From: Quillaja saponaria
Taxonomy: Eukaryota; Streptophyta; Magnoliopsida; Fabales; Quillajaceae
Direction of reading: 5' to 3'
Length of the DNA stretch: 64,000 bases
NCBI GenBank assembly: GCA_029379385.1
Contig: CM055617.1
Span: 14,826,679-14,890,678, forward strand
In this document: piece after piece, positions 13,401 to 24,745 of the stretch
Numbering within the stretch: position 1 is the stretch's first letter
How the letters are laid out: each line of letters opens with the position of its first letter
Notes under the pieces: generated by a model
Database searches by the model: none
The model's input: the letters and a program-made list of their open reading frames with translations, nothing else
Told to the model about the DNA's origin: nothing
Program-made: the position numbers and the translations under genes

Positions 13401-15041
13401 ATCTCCCAATACAATCATAATATTCCATTCTCACTCATGTCATTGCATAACTGAAAACATTATCCACCATGAACAATATCCTCACTCAAACACCATCACA
13501 ATTTAAAATGTCCAAACTATTTTTTGACTTACCCAAATTAAAACTTGCTAAAGCATTAAACCAAACATCTACTAGACTAGCTGAATTAGACCCAAAAGAA
13601 GACCAATCAACAAGTTTCCTTTATTAATTGAAAAATCAGAGACTAGACAAGGAAACGAACAGAGTAAGGTGGTAAAGAATATTACTAAGATTCACTTTGC
13701 ACGTGCATGATTGAATTGCCCATAACTTCCACTTGGTCATAGCTGCTAGGGTCCAAAGGCAAGCTCTCACCTAGTTCAGGAGGAAGCTAACTAGCTAAAT
13801 GAACAAACAAGAAGTGAAAAGCTCAATTGCTGTTGGAGAAAAAACTGGTGGTGGTGGATGCAAATTAGTGGCTGATAAAGGAAAGAGCCCAAAATAAAAA
13901 CAACTTGGTCGTAAATTAGGCACCAAAACCAAGAGAAAAAAATGGAAGCCTCAGCTGGTTGAAAAGAAAAGTCGAAAAATCTGAAACATAGGAGGTCAAA
14001 ACAGAGCAAGGATGTGTTGCCAAAAAAAGACAAATACATAGCTACCAATCTCACAGTTACATGACATAACCAAAGTTAGTCTTGCAAAACTCTTGGAAAC
14101 GCAGCAAATAACAAGGAAAAGAGAAGAATTCGGTTGTTATAACAGAGGGGCAGAGGAGAACAAAAGGAAAACAAAGCAAGAAAAGAAAATAGGGCATGCC
14201 ATTTCAAAATTTATGCCCTATCCTAACCTCTCGACACTCACAATCAACAAGATTTATAAGACTAAGTTTCATGAGTTGGTGAAAATAAACTGAGCTACAA
14301 AGGAAAGAGATATGGCTGGCAGCTCCCAAGAAGCTCTCATGGCCAAGCAAGAAGAAACAAGGTAGTGGAGACAAGCTAGAAAAATCCAGAAATTTGAAGA
14401 TATGTCAGCTAAAGAAGGAGAAAAGAAAGAAAATAAAAAATAAAAGAAAAGTCAAAGTCATTATTTTAAATTTATGGTGGATATCATAAACCGAGCTACA
14501 AAGGAAACAGGTATGGCTGGTAGCTCCCAAGAAGCTCTCATGGCCAAGCAAGAAGGAACAAGGCAGTGGAGACAAGCTAGAAAAATATAGAAATTTGAAG
14601 ACAGTGTCAGACAAAGAAGGAGAAAAGAAAGAAAATTAAAAAATAAAAGAAAAGTCAAAGTCATTATTTTAAATTTATGGTGGATATCATATATATATAA
14701 ATGTGTGGTGTGAATTAAATTCCTATTGCTTGGGTATATACCTATATATATACTATTTACTTTCTAGCAAAACAAATAGATGGTGCATAATTAATCTTGT
14801 TGTATCTATAAATATAAATATTTGTACACTTGTTGTACACCTTAATAAAAAAATTACCCAGTAAATTTTAAGCACCCTAATTGACTAATTATATAATGAA
14901 AATTAAATTTTGGTATTATTTTTAAATTTATACAAATTTTCAATTACGTAAATTTTTATTTTAAGTAAAATTTAGTCACCAAGTCACAAAAATTTTCGTA
15001 CAATCATTCTAAGATGCAAATTAAAGTTTCCAGTTATAACA
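10499..15041 (-). mobile_element. Solo LTR, long variant of family A, with CATTA target duplication
   Basis: Read on the minus strand the element starts TGTTATAAC (at 15041) and ends AATGTGACA (at 10499), the TG...CA ends of an LTR. It is flanked by the perfect 5-bp repeat CATTA at 10494-10498 and 15042-15046. Its 3' part matches the other family-A LTRs. Its middle (about 11690-12400) matches the plus-strand LTR at 37178-41249, for example a GTTTGGACCAGTG-like block. So a long LTR variant (4.1-4.5 kb) exists beside the 2.7-kb one. With one LTR, no internal region and an intact duplication, this is a product of LTR-LTR recombination. No protein in it is credible. Confidence 0.88.
14290..14691. 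repeat. 201-bp tandem duplication inside the solo LTR
   Basis: Two adjacent copies (about 14290-14490 and 14491-14691) share GAGCTACAAAGGAAA, AGCTCCCAAGAAGCTCTCAT and TTTATGGTGGATATCATA at a constant offset of 201 bp with few differences. The duplication accounts for part of the extra length of this LTR. Confidence 0.85.
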
Positions 15042-15046
15042 CATTA

Positions 15047-15539
15047 GGGTCGGGTCAGTCGAACCCACATGAACTCAGCCTAATTACCATCTCTAATTAG
15101 CCGAAAAGTCTCTCATTAGTACTCTGATTTTCAGACCTTGTAGTAGAGGAATTAGAGAAGTATAAGAGTAGCTAGGCAAGCTATGTAGTTGGGAGGTGGA
15201 GCTATGAAGCATAGATACAGATACGAGTATCTGACAAGAGGATTCACTAATTTCTAAAAAATAAGGATATGATTCATTGAAGATACGTTTATTTAAATAA
15301 TTTTAAATTATATTATATATGTATAATTTATAACATAAAGTTATCCTACAAGCACTATTCATAACAAAAATTCTCTAACAAGAAAATTCATTATATAAAA
15401 TTATCCAAAAAGCACAATTTAAGCAAAATACATAATATAAAAATTGTCAAACAAAGCACAATTCATTACATTGATTTTCTCTCTAATTGAAAATAAAAGA
15501 AAGTAAAAAAAAAAAAATAATAAAAAAAAGACATTTATC
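15047..15539. other. Non-coding, nothing recognised
   Basis: AT-rich DNA between the solo LTR and the hAT remnant. It may include the 3' flank of the hAT element, but I could not find its terminal repeat. Confidence 0.35.
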
Positions 15540-17440
15540 CAATACTACCAGAAGCAATGCCATCATTTGCATCACCACAAAACATTGCCTCTATAACTAC
15601 TTCATCAAGGGATAAGCTAGCAATCTTAAAAACCTCGCCTCGATACCTTCAAGTGGATCAAATCGATCACCATCAATATCTCACATCTTTGCTATAGCTT
15701 TCATCTTTCCTTGATAAGAGCTGAAGATTTGTTTGCATATAAACTAAATCTTCCACTCTTTAAGGAGTTATTTTGTTTCTCCTCAACAAATGAATATAGA
15801 GCAAGTACTCTAGTTCCTCCTACAACAAGATGAAGAACAAGGTTGTCTAAGAAGATTCAAAGCTAAATTTTTTGAAGTAATGCTGTCGAAGATCCATGCA
15901 CTAGGCACCACATTTTTGGATCCACATCACACCTATCTTAAAAAGAGTCAAAACTACCAAACACATCCATGCAACCCGAGAATCTAGCAAACTCAATATT
16001 GACAAGCCTCTTTTCCTCAATGATTGGAATGTATTTAAACAAAACACTTGTTTCTCTCAATAGAAATTTCCACATCTTTATTTGGTGGACCCTATTTGGA
16101 AGCTTCTTAAGTCATTGTTTGCTATAAAACCTATATTATAAGACAAGTAGACAACAAAGTTTAACAATAGAAGGAGAAAAAAATAGAAAGACAAATTATA
16201 CATAATCTTAAATTTACCTCAGCTTCAAAGAATGTGCCAAACAATGAAGTGGTGTGTAACTCTTTGTCCATCTATCAATAAGTATGACATACACCACATT
16301 GTAAAAGGCTAATACTTCATATGCTTCATTCTTTTCTTGCCTAAATATCAATGTTCCTCTCTTGCTCTATCATAGAATCCCATATGTCTTACACCAAATG
16401 AAGGGTATGTTTATTGGTATCTTACAACTGAAGCTTGTTATAGATGGGGCCAGTAAAAGAAACGATGTAATCCACCTTATCTCTCCATAAATCATTCAAG
16501 ATGATCTCTTTCACTATTTGAGTTTATCCTACTTTGTCCTCCATGTAAGCATTCATTGATCATTAATGACCATGCTTTGAAGACCATGCTTTATGAGTTT
16601 GAACCTTTTTAACATCATAATGGTTGATGCAAACCTTGTTTCATCTACAACAAGTAATTTTAAAAGAACAAACTTATTAAAGATAGCTAATCTCATAGCA
16701 TGATTCATTATGAAGTCTTTGATAATTTTGGCCTATCACTAATTATAGTAATCCACCAACATTCATTATAGACAATCTCACTTCTATCAATATCCTTGGT
16801 TGCACATATATTCTTCAATGCAACGTTTAATGTGTGTACAACAAAGCGAGTCTAAAAAATATGAAGATAGTCAGGTTGAACAAGCCTACCAGTTACTTTA
16901 CAAACCTAGGGCATTTTATTAGTTACCACTTGCATTACATTTTGGGTTCAACATTCTTAATTACATTTGTGATCAAACTAGCAATGTAATGCTTATCCTT
17001 ATACTCCTTAGAGCCCATCAATATCACTCAAAAAAGATAAGGCCTCCTTCAAAGGCAGCCATGAAAGTGATTAATGGCCTTCTTTGTGCATCCATCCACC
17101 CATCTATAACTATGCTGAGCCCCTTCTCCTTCCACATGCTCTTGAGTGGCTCTAACACTCTCTCAATATGAACTTTTTTCTTGTACTAACAAGTTACAAC
17201 TCAAATAATTGTAACTAGGAGGCACATAACCAGAAATTGAGTTATTGGCAGCATATGAAAATGCTTCAACATAGTAAGGATTTCTAGCAAAATGAAATGG
17301 CATTCTAGCTGAATAAAAAATCCTAGCAATGAGAGCATTATGGTGATTCCAAGTTTGAACACTAAAAGATTGTTCCAAAGCACTCCCACCTAGTAGATTT
17401 TCTTTTTCATTACTTGAATATGGGTGAAAGCAGTGGGCAT
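15540..17440 (-). pseudogene. hAT-type transposase remnant (DUF659 and hAT dimerisation regions)
   Basis: Read from 17440 leftwards, the conceptual protein follows plant hAT/DUF659 proteins in order. ALIARIFYSARMPFHFARNPYY (split here as a motif, 17163-17378) is followed by GYVPPSYN and LLVQEKS. Next comes LEPLKSMWKEKGLSIVIDGW and DAQRRPLITFMA (about 17030-17160), the DUF659 signature. Then come FVVHTLNVALKNICATKDID (about 16795-16855) and RFASTIMMLKRF. The C-terminal dimerisation part includes MWCLVHGSSTALLQKI and the region of VEEKQNNSLKSGR (about 15740-15930). Frameshifts and stops (for example after ISDRPKLSKTS) break the frame many times. A zinc-finger BED domain was not found upstream. 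Neither terminal inverted repeats nor an 8-bp duplication were found, so the element borders are unknown. It is not functional. Confidence 0.85.
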
Positions 17441-19079
17441 TGGCACACGATGGAGATCACTACTTTAACTTTAGTGACCACAAACTTGAGGGAGTGTATG
17501 AATATTGTTTTAAAGGGAATACATCAACTCTTAATCATTGCTCTGGTATGGTTAACATTTTACTAGTGTGTCCACTACTTCGTAAAAATTTGGATGGAGA
17601 TTAATGGTCAGATGCATGCTGGCAATCATTACACAACTGATGTACACCTCAAAATCCAAAACTAGGCAAGTAGAGAAAGTGGACACAAGTTGACATGGTT
17701 TCATAATAATTTGGGAATGCTTGAAATAACCAAGCAAAATGGTGGGTAGCAATTCCAAAATAGAGGCAATCAACAATCTGTGTTAATAAATGACTAATTG
17801 TGCCTATGCAATAAGTTGCAGCAATACATGATTCCTTGAATGTAGTAGCAATATGTACAAAATTGAACGCAGAACTATAACTTGTTTATCAGGGAGTGGT
17901 ATAAGCTACAACATCAAGAGCTGGTATACATTCCATAATTCTAGCCAATGATACATGGCTATTATTAGCTAGAATACAGGTTCCCCACATGCTTCTTAAC
18001 AACTCACAATTGCAAAAGAAAGGTAGGCCAACATCTTCACACATTCATAATGAGATGGACATTAGAGAGAACACTAGAAAACAAAGTTATTATCAATGTA
18101 AGTAGGAGGGAAACAATTATAGAAAATTTCCTAACAATGCATAACGATAAACTACAATTTCCTAATCACATTCTCTAACTTATTGGAAAGGGAAGAGTCT
18201 TCATCATATAAGTTTTACTATTGTTATTTTTTTTTTTTTGTGTAAAGGGAAGAGTCTTCTCTTATTATGTTCTAATTTAGTGTTGCTTTAATTTTTTGTT
18301 TCTTGTAAATTGAAAGTTTGTTTCTAGTTATTGATTATGTGGGGTTTAGGCTTTATCTATACTATTTAAAAAATAGAAGACCCTTATGGTCTCCTACTTT
18401 AGAATAATAATAGATTAATTCATTTAAATTGTTTTAAAACATATAAAATTAATTTTTTTCCTTCTTAATACCCATTTACATAAATTAAATATTTTTATTA
18501 ATTAAAAAATTAACTTCTTAATAACAACTCATTTCACTCTCACTCACACACTAATTCATCTTTTATCTTTTAAATAGGAATCAAAAATTTAAAATTGCAA
18601 CTTTATAGTTTTTTTTTTTTAATTAATAGGCAGGTATCTAATAACATGCATTTAGCTTGTATTAATAAATGTGTAAGGGTATGTGAAACTCCCCGCCATT
18701 TTAAGGTGAAATTTATAATTAAAAAAGAAAAATTACATAAATGGTTCACTATAACATAAAATCCTATGTTTATATGACTAGTAGTTTGTTTAGTGTGATT
18801 GCTTGTTAGTGATATCAATGATTGTATTTAGCATTTTATCATTTCATTCATTGTCGTGTATGCATGTTAACAGTTTATTTCATTTATTTCTGTTATACAG
18901 ATTGATGGATCCCATCCAGTAAATTGTTTTGTGTTATATGTCCATGACAATTATCAATCCATAAAATTATCCATGCACTAGAGGTCTATAAATAACCAAT
19001 TGACTACATTGAATTTTTCAATTTGATTTTGTTATAGAAACAGTTTTGACTAAGAAGTTATATTATTTCAAAACCCTAC
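17441..19079. other. Non-coding; possible Helitron-like 5' end at 18356
   Basis: No gene is supported. TCTATACTATTTAAAAAATA at 18356 resembles the 5' end of many plant Helitrons, but no matching 3' hairpin plus CTRR end was found. The rest is AT-rich DNA; 17441-18200 may include the 5' flank of the hAT element. Confidence 0.3.
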
Positions 19080-19548
19080 TACCTGAAATGTCAATGGAGG
19101 GAGGTAGTGTTAGCATGTGATCATCGTATGGTTGATAATTGTATCATTGACTATGTGCACAAGGCTAGGATTCATTCAGCTAGATTGGCACTTAATGAAA
19201 GCGTTAGTTGAGAGGTGAAGAATTAAGATCCCACACATTCCATATGCTTTACGGAGAGGTCACAATCATTTTAGAGGTTGTTATTATCTTTTTTGGTATG
19301 CACGGGGATGGATATGTTGTCTCTTGTGTTATTAGAGGTAATGTCTTTGTTGATTGTGAGAGACTATTGAGAGTTATGTCGCCTACTATAGCCATTAAGG
19401 ACTCTATTATAAACTTCCAATGGTTAGCTATAACATTTTCCCACCTCCCTGAGGATGCAAATAAGATTACAATGCAGAAATATGCACGCTCATATATATT
19501 ACATATTATTGGTGGATTTTTATTCACTAATAAGACATCCACGAACAT
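19080..19548 (+). pseudogene. Plant mobile domain (PMD/MAIN-like) fragment
   Basis: A 114-codon frame (19208-19552) and its upstream continuation resemble the PMD family, found in plant MAIN-like proteins and in transposon-carried genes. The upstream part (about 19120-19205) reads RMVDNCIIDYVHKARIHSA. After a frameshift follow THTFHMLYGEVTIILE (family: THTFHLPCGECTITLEDV), then GMHGDGYVV, IINFQWLAITFSHLPEDAN, and ITMQKYARSYILHIIGGFLF with NKTS. These match the family order, including the conserved R-A-Y-I-L-x-x-I-G-G-x-L-F block. A stop and a frameshift lie upstream. The domain is cut off at 19549, where a family-B LTR begins, so this is a remnant. Whether it was a host gene or transposon cargo cannot be told here. 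Confidence 0.75.
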
Positions 19549-19549
19549 A

Positions 19550-20758
19550 TGATAACTCTATGAAATAGAGTTATTTCACTACACTTTTGATTCCTATTTT
19601 GTATTAAATCATAGAGTTTAGAGTTATAATTAAATTAAAATTAGTGTTTTGTATCTAGTCTAGATTGTTTAGGACTTTGTAGGGTTTTTATTTAATTAGG
19701 AGTAGTTATAATTTTTTTGGTTATTTAATTTGTTTTCTAGTGTCTTTGCAATGTCCTAATTGAAGACAAAAAAGGAAGTTTTGAAGTCTCACGCCACGAC
19801 GTGTAGTACTTTGGTGTTATGGTGCCACAAAGACAATTTAAAAGAAATAAAAAGAGCTCTACACTGTGGCATGACAACACTTGTGCTGCAATGCCTTAGC
19901 CTAAGAATTCTCTCATCCAAGTAAGAGAGTATTGTGCCACAATGCCACTAAGAAAAAAGCCACAATGCCTTCAACCAAGATAACTTCGTAAGTAACCAGA
20001 GAAGGCAACGTCACAACGCCATGCATGAGGATGTCACAATGCCAAGGAAGGAAGTGTCATGGTGCTATCCCGTATTTCCAAGGATTCATAGTTTTGTTAA
20101 ACTAGGAGAAAAAAGTGTATATAAGAAGGTGATGGCTAAAGTCGAAAGGCTATACCAGAGCAAGTGAGTTAAGAGATTCTAAGATGATCGTGAAGACCCA
20201 AAGTTATGACAAACTCCAGTCTTCTACCCTCTTCTCTTATTTCTCATTTACTTGTAATGGCTATTTCTTTTATGTTGTTTTCCATAGCTAGTATGAAGTA
20301 GTTTTATTCTAGGGTTGCAATTGAACTCACATGTAGCCTACGTGGTCCTTGATTTGATTTTATACATGTGTTAGTTCAAAATATTTATATTACATTGTTC
20401 TTAATGCTTCTAATTGCTTGATCACCAATTAGATTGATTAGGAACCTTGGGTTTGTCTTGGAAGAGTCAATTTCAGGATAAGCCTTATGTAACATAGCTT
20501 GTGATTGGATTGTTCAACTCAATTGAATAATCTGATTTGTTAAATAGATAGGAATATACTCTTTAGCCATAAGTAACTAAATTAGATTAGTTCTTAATAA
20601 ATATGTCTTAATATAATTCTCATAAGAATATAGTGAATTAGACTAAGAGAAATATAAAATTGGTCAACATAGAAATATGTTTGTAATTGCTTAAAAAATC
20701 TAGGTTAATATTTAAACTATTGCATAAATTGAATTAAACTAAGGAAAACATATGAAGT
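19550..20758 (+). mobile_element. Family-B (Athila-like Gypsy) LTR, 3'-truncated
   Basis: The sequence starts TGATAACTCTATGAAATAGAG, matching LTR starts at 28319 and 55426, and follows those copies for ~1.2 kb (GTATCTAGTCTAGATTGTTT, ATCACCAATTAGATTGATTA, TAGGAATATACTCTT). It stops at about 20758, before the family's terminal ~150 bp, and joins family-A pol sequence directly. The left flank is ACATA; with the right end lost, no target duplication can be tested. Confidence 0.85.
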
Positions 20759-20763
20759 AGTTG

Positions 20764-22411
20764 AATTTTAGATGGATTGAGTTACTGGAAGATTATGATT
20801 GCTTGATTTCTTATCATCCAGGTAAAGCAAATGTAGGTGTGGATGCTCTGAGTAGGAAGTTAATGGATAGTTTATTCCATTTGACAGCTGTTCGTAGTTG
20901 GGTTGTGAAGGATTTATAAAGGTGAATGGCTGATGGAGTTAGATTTGAGTTGTTTTCTTAAGGGGTGTCGTTAGCTCACATTCAGGTGAAATCCTTTTTA
21001 ATTGAAGCGGTGAAAGCAACACTAGCTGCTGATTCCGAGATGAGTGCTAGAAAAATTATATGATCTAGGTATTATGGCTGGTTTCAAGGTGAAACGAATG
21101 AGTGCTGAGGTATCATAACTAGATAGTTGTGCCATCTGAGCCTGATGCTATGCATCCTGGTTCTTCCAAAATATATCAGGACTTGAACAAGTTTCATTGG
21201 TGGGATGGTATGAAGAAGGATGTAGCTGATTTTGTTTCCAGATGCTTAGTGTGCTAACAGGTGAAAGCTAAACATCAAGAACCTGTAGGAACATTGCAAA
21301 GGCTAGATATTCCAGGGTGGAAATGGGAGAAGATTACTAAGGACTTTGTGTTAGGACTTGCTAAGACTTTTAGGGGTTTTGATTCTATTTAGGTGGTTGT
21401 GGATCGTTTGACAAAGTTTGCACATTTCTCTCTGGTAAAGATTACGTATTCAGGACATCATTATGCAAAGATGTATCTAGACGAGATCGTTTCTTTACAT
21501 GGAGTACTGGTTTCTATTATCTCTAACCGGGGTGCTCAATTTACTGTGGTGTTCTGGAAGTCTTTCCACGAGGCTCTTGGTACTTAGTTATTGTTCAATA
21601 CATCTTTTCATCCTCAAACTGATGATCAATTCGAGAGAACTATACAAACTTTGGAGGATATGTTACAAGCTTGTGTTGTGGATTTTAAGGGTAATTAGGA
21701 TCAGCATCTTCTAATTATGGAGTTTGCTTATAATAACAGTTATCATAGCACCATTTGAAGCATTATGTGAGAGGAAGTGTAGATCTCCAGTTGGATGGTT
21801 TGAAACAAGAGTTATTGGGGCTAGAGTTAGTTCAGCATGCAGTGGAAAAGGTGCAAGTGATTCGTGATAGGTTGCGGACAGGTTACAGTTGACAAAAGTC
21901 ATATGTCTATAACCGTTGAAAAGAGTTGAAATTTGAAGTAGACGATCATGTGTTACTGAAGGTGTCACCTTTTAAGAGAACCATGAGGTTCAGCAAGAAA
22001 GGAAAATTGAGTCTGAGATTTATTGGACCCTTTCAAATCTTGGATAAGATTGGAGCAGTGGCATATAAGTTAGCATTACCCTCGGATTTAGATAGGGTGC
22101 ATCTGGTTTTTCATGTATCAATGCTTTAGAAGTTTCTGCCAAACGAGTTTCATGTTCTACTGATTCAGGAAGTGTAAGTCGATAAGAATCTCATGTACGA
22201 GGAACAACAAGTGGTAATTATTGATAAACAAGTCCGTAAACTTCAATCGAGGGTTATTCCTTTGGTAAAAGTTGTATGGTAATATCATGGAGAACAGGAA
22301 GCTACTTAGGAATTCAAAAATGAGATAAAGCAACGATATTCGTATTTATTTGAATGTTTCAGGTAAGCGATACTCGTTTGAAATTCAGGATGAATTTCTT
22401 TTAGGAGGGGA
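20764..22411 (+). pseudogene. Gypsy (Tekay/Del-like) pol remnant: RNase H end, integrase, C-terminal tail
   Basis: The fragment starts in the last part of RNase H (RWIELLEDYDCLISYHPGKA, then DALSRK). It continues through the H2C2 zinc-binding region (about 21150-21260: FHWWDGMKKDV, ADFVSRCLVC) into the integrase core. There, 21393-21587 reads VVDRLTKFAHF and SIISNRGAQFTVVFWKS (family: SDRG; here N replaces the catalytic Asp). Then follow HPQTDDQ-like and EFAYNNSYHS-like stretches. The GPY/F-like C-terminal region is at 21926-22129 (FIGPFQILDKIGAVAYKLAL, VFHVSML). The tail near 22200-22360 resembles the YEEQ...W..HGEQEAT...Y..LFE ending of Tekay-type chromoviruses. There are many stops and frameshifts. 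Gag, protease and reverse transcriptase are missing: a family-B LTR abuts the 5' side. The 3' end runs into a polypurine tract. Confidence 0.9.
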
Positions 22412-22412
22412 C
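22400..22412 (+). other. Polypurine tract before 3' LTR
   Basis: TTAGGAGGGGAC lies just before the start of an LTR (TATTTTAACCTGATAG), as expected for the plus-strand primer of a Gypsy element. The equivalent at the 51489 LTR is AAGGGAAAAAGAC. Confidence 0.7.
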
Positions 22413-23963
22413 TATTTTAACCTGATAGTTTAACTTATGTTTTAGAATATTCGTTCGTAACTTGTTGTGGCTAGGTGGATAAAATTTTACACATAGAAGA
22501 GTTAAAATAAATAAACACTTATATATATATATATATAAACTAGAAAGTATATATGTATATACATATGTAATAAGATTAAATTTGAGCCACATATTTACAA
22601 ACTTTGACTAGAGACTCAATTATTTTGTATTAGTTTATTTTTGTTTGTTTTATTTTCTTTTCCTTCTTTCCTCCAACCGACCTTACTTCCCCTATTTTAC
22701 TTCTTTGTTGGTCACTTTGAGCTTCCATTGTCTGAGTTGTATCTCCTTACTTATAGCCGTTAACTTTGGTTCTTTCTTTGGTTGGTTAGAGTGAGAGTTT
22801 GCTGGTTTCCTCCTAGCCTTGGCAGCTTGGTTCCTTAAGTTTCTAGTTGTGTAAGAGTATTGATTTGGGTAAGTCAACCCGTTATTCTCAGTTGTGTAAA
22901 GATTTCCTTGGCTGGCTGTTGCTATATTCATTTTCCTTTGTTGTTTAGCTTCTTTATGTATGTATAGGATCTTCCTACTGTGTTTATGAACTCAAAAATC
23001 AGCCAAGGAAAGCTGCTGAATAGGTGCAGCAATTGTTATAGCAGTAACCCTATTTTTAAGAAAACATTCCTCCCTTTCTTGACCTTGAGGCTGCACCTCT
23101 TTGCAGTAGCCAATTCTTATTCCTTTGCTTCCATTCAAGCCTTATGTGACCCTTTATAGTGTTGTGCAGCCAACTATGGTTATGTTTACCTCTTGCAGCA
23201 ATCGACTTTCTTCTTCTGTTGGTTCCTTCTTGGCTACCTGCTTGAAGCTTCACGGGTTGCAAGGACAAAGGCAGTAGCCTTGTCTTGTCACCTTGTCTTC
23301 ACCATAAAGCAAAAATAAGAGTAGCAGCTAGTGTTGATATCTTAGGTGAAGTAGTTTTATCCTTTATCTACTTCGTTTATTTGTATAAAAGTCATTTTTG
23401 CCATGAATTTCATTAGTAGCCATTTAGTTTGTAACTTGATCTTTTTATATTCTTAATAATTAAGGATTAGAATCAAGGATTAAGAAAGTGCGAGTAAAAG
23501 TTTAAGATTGAAGAAGTTCTAGTATGATTATGTGATCATTAGAGAAGGATTTCTTGAAATTTAAGGGTGTAAATATTGGAATGGGAGATTTCAAGTGTTT
23601 GATAAATAATTAATTGAACATGAAGTAAATTTGGAAGTGTGAGCAATATGAAATTAAGGAGTGGTGTTGAATATTTTTGGCATATGTATATACATAAATA
23701 TATACACATCAATAGAAATTAAACATATTCTTAAAGTATTTAACAAAATGCTTAGATAAAATTAAATGTTAAAATATGCATAAAAATTGACTTACATAGG
23801 TTTTATTAGTTAAAATAGTTAAGTAGGAAATTGTAATCATAGAATTAATAAAATAAACAATATTTGAATTTATGGTTTTCATCTTCGGATTGTGTCGAGG
23901 ATATACCGACACTTTAGCATTCTAAATGGAACGACAAACCACGTCCTTGAGCTTTGTGAGTGT
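22413..23963 (+). mobile_element. Family-A LTR, first ~60% (LTR X, left piece)
   Basis: This LTR follows the pol remnant and its polypurine tract, so it is a 3' LTR. It can be followed as far as the TCGGATTGTGTCGAGGATAT block and TCCTTGAGC at 23945, which correspond to about 53045-53115 in the complete LTR. It then stops abruptly at a head-to-head junction with a minus-strand LTR piece. The missing last ~40% is found, inverted, at 44554-45588. Confidence 0.82.
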
Positions 23964-24745
23964 TAAACTCTCAAACGACATCAAATTAGAGTAAAACCCA
24001 GCTAAAACAGGGGCCGTTTATAGGTTCCATGGCTTCCCTTTTTCATTAGCATACACCCATATCAACATGAAGCCCTCTTCCCCACTGCTAAGAAGGGCAG
24101 CAACGCAGAGAAAAAAATGGAATAAAACAAATAAGCAAGGCAGCGGCAATCAACTGCCGCTACTCCCTCCCAAATTAACAAATTTCCTTATCTATTGTTC
24201 CTACAACACAACTTCTGTGGCCCATAAAAAAAAAAAAAAAAAAAAAAGGATAAAAACTCACCAACTAATAATTTGGATTCCGCAATTGCAAGCTCACTAT
24301 TTGGCAAAGGAAAGAGCAGGGGAAAGATGGGGAACAGAGGACGGCAAAAGATGAAAGAAAGAGAAAAAAATAAAATAAAGAGTGAAGGCTGATTAAGTCG
24401 GTGTAATAAAGTTAGGAGAAAAAAATAAAATAAACTTAAAATAATATAAACTTGTGGTTTCCAACTTGATTTACAATTAATGGTATATAATAATCCAAAT
24501 ATATAAATATATTTTAGTGATTAGTCTCTAATTTATTACATATATAAATACTAACTTCACTTATAATGAAATTCTCATAAAATAAAAATTTAAATCTAAG
24601 TTAATGACTTTAAATATCCACACACATACATATATATAAATATTTTCTTTATTGTAATTTATTTCATGAAAATTTGTTATTTGTGTGATTATAATAATTT
24701 AAGTACAATATTTTGACATACCTATTAAAATATTAGGTTATAACA
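23964..24745 (-). mobile_element. Family-A LTR, first ~28% (LTR Y, left piece)
   Basis: On the minus strand the piece starts TGTTATAACCTAATATT at 24745. It follows the complete LTR (51489-54181) closely to the block AACCCCTGTTTTAGC-like and TTTACTC..AATTT at ~24000, equivalent to about 52260. The remaining 72% is found in plus orientation at 45589-47530. An adenine run (22 A) lies at 24226-24247. The flank outside the LTR start is ATCAG on the plus strand. Confidence 0.82.

Noticed and set aside
15540..17440. Domesticated hAT-like gene
   Set aside because: Multiple stops and frameshifts rule out a conserved protein.
18356..18785. Helitron with 5' end TCTATACTATT
   Set aside because: No 3' hairpin followed by CTRR was found at a sensible distance; a CTAGT at 18778 lacks a hairpin.
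19249..19548. 99-codon minus-strand open frame
   Set aside because: It is the antisense shadow of the PMD remnant, whose plus-strand protein has clear family motifs.
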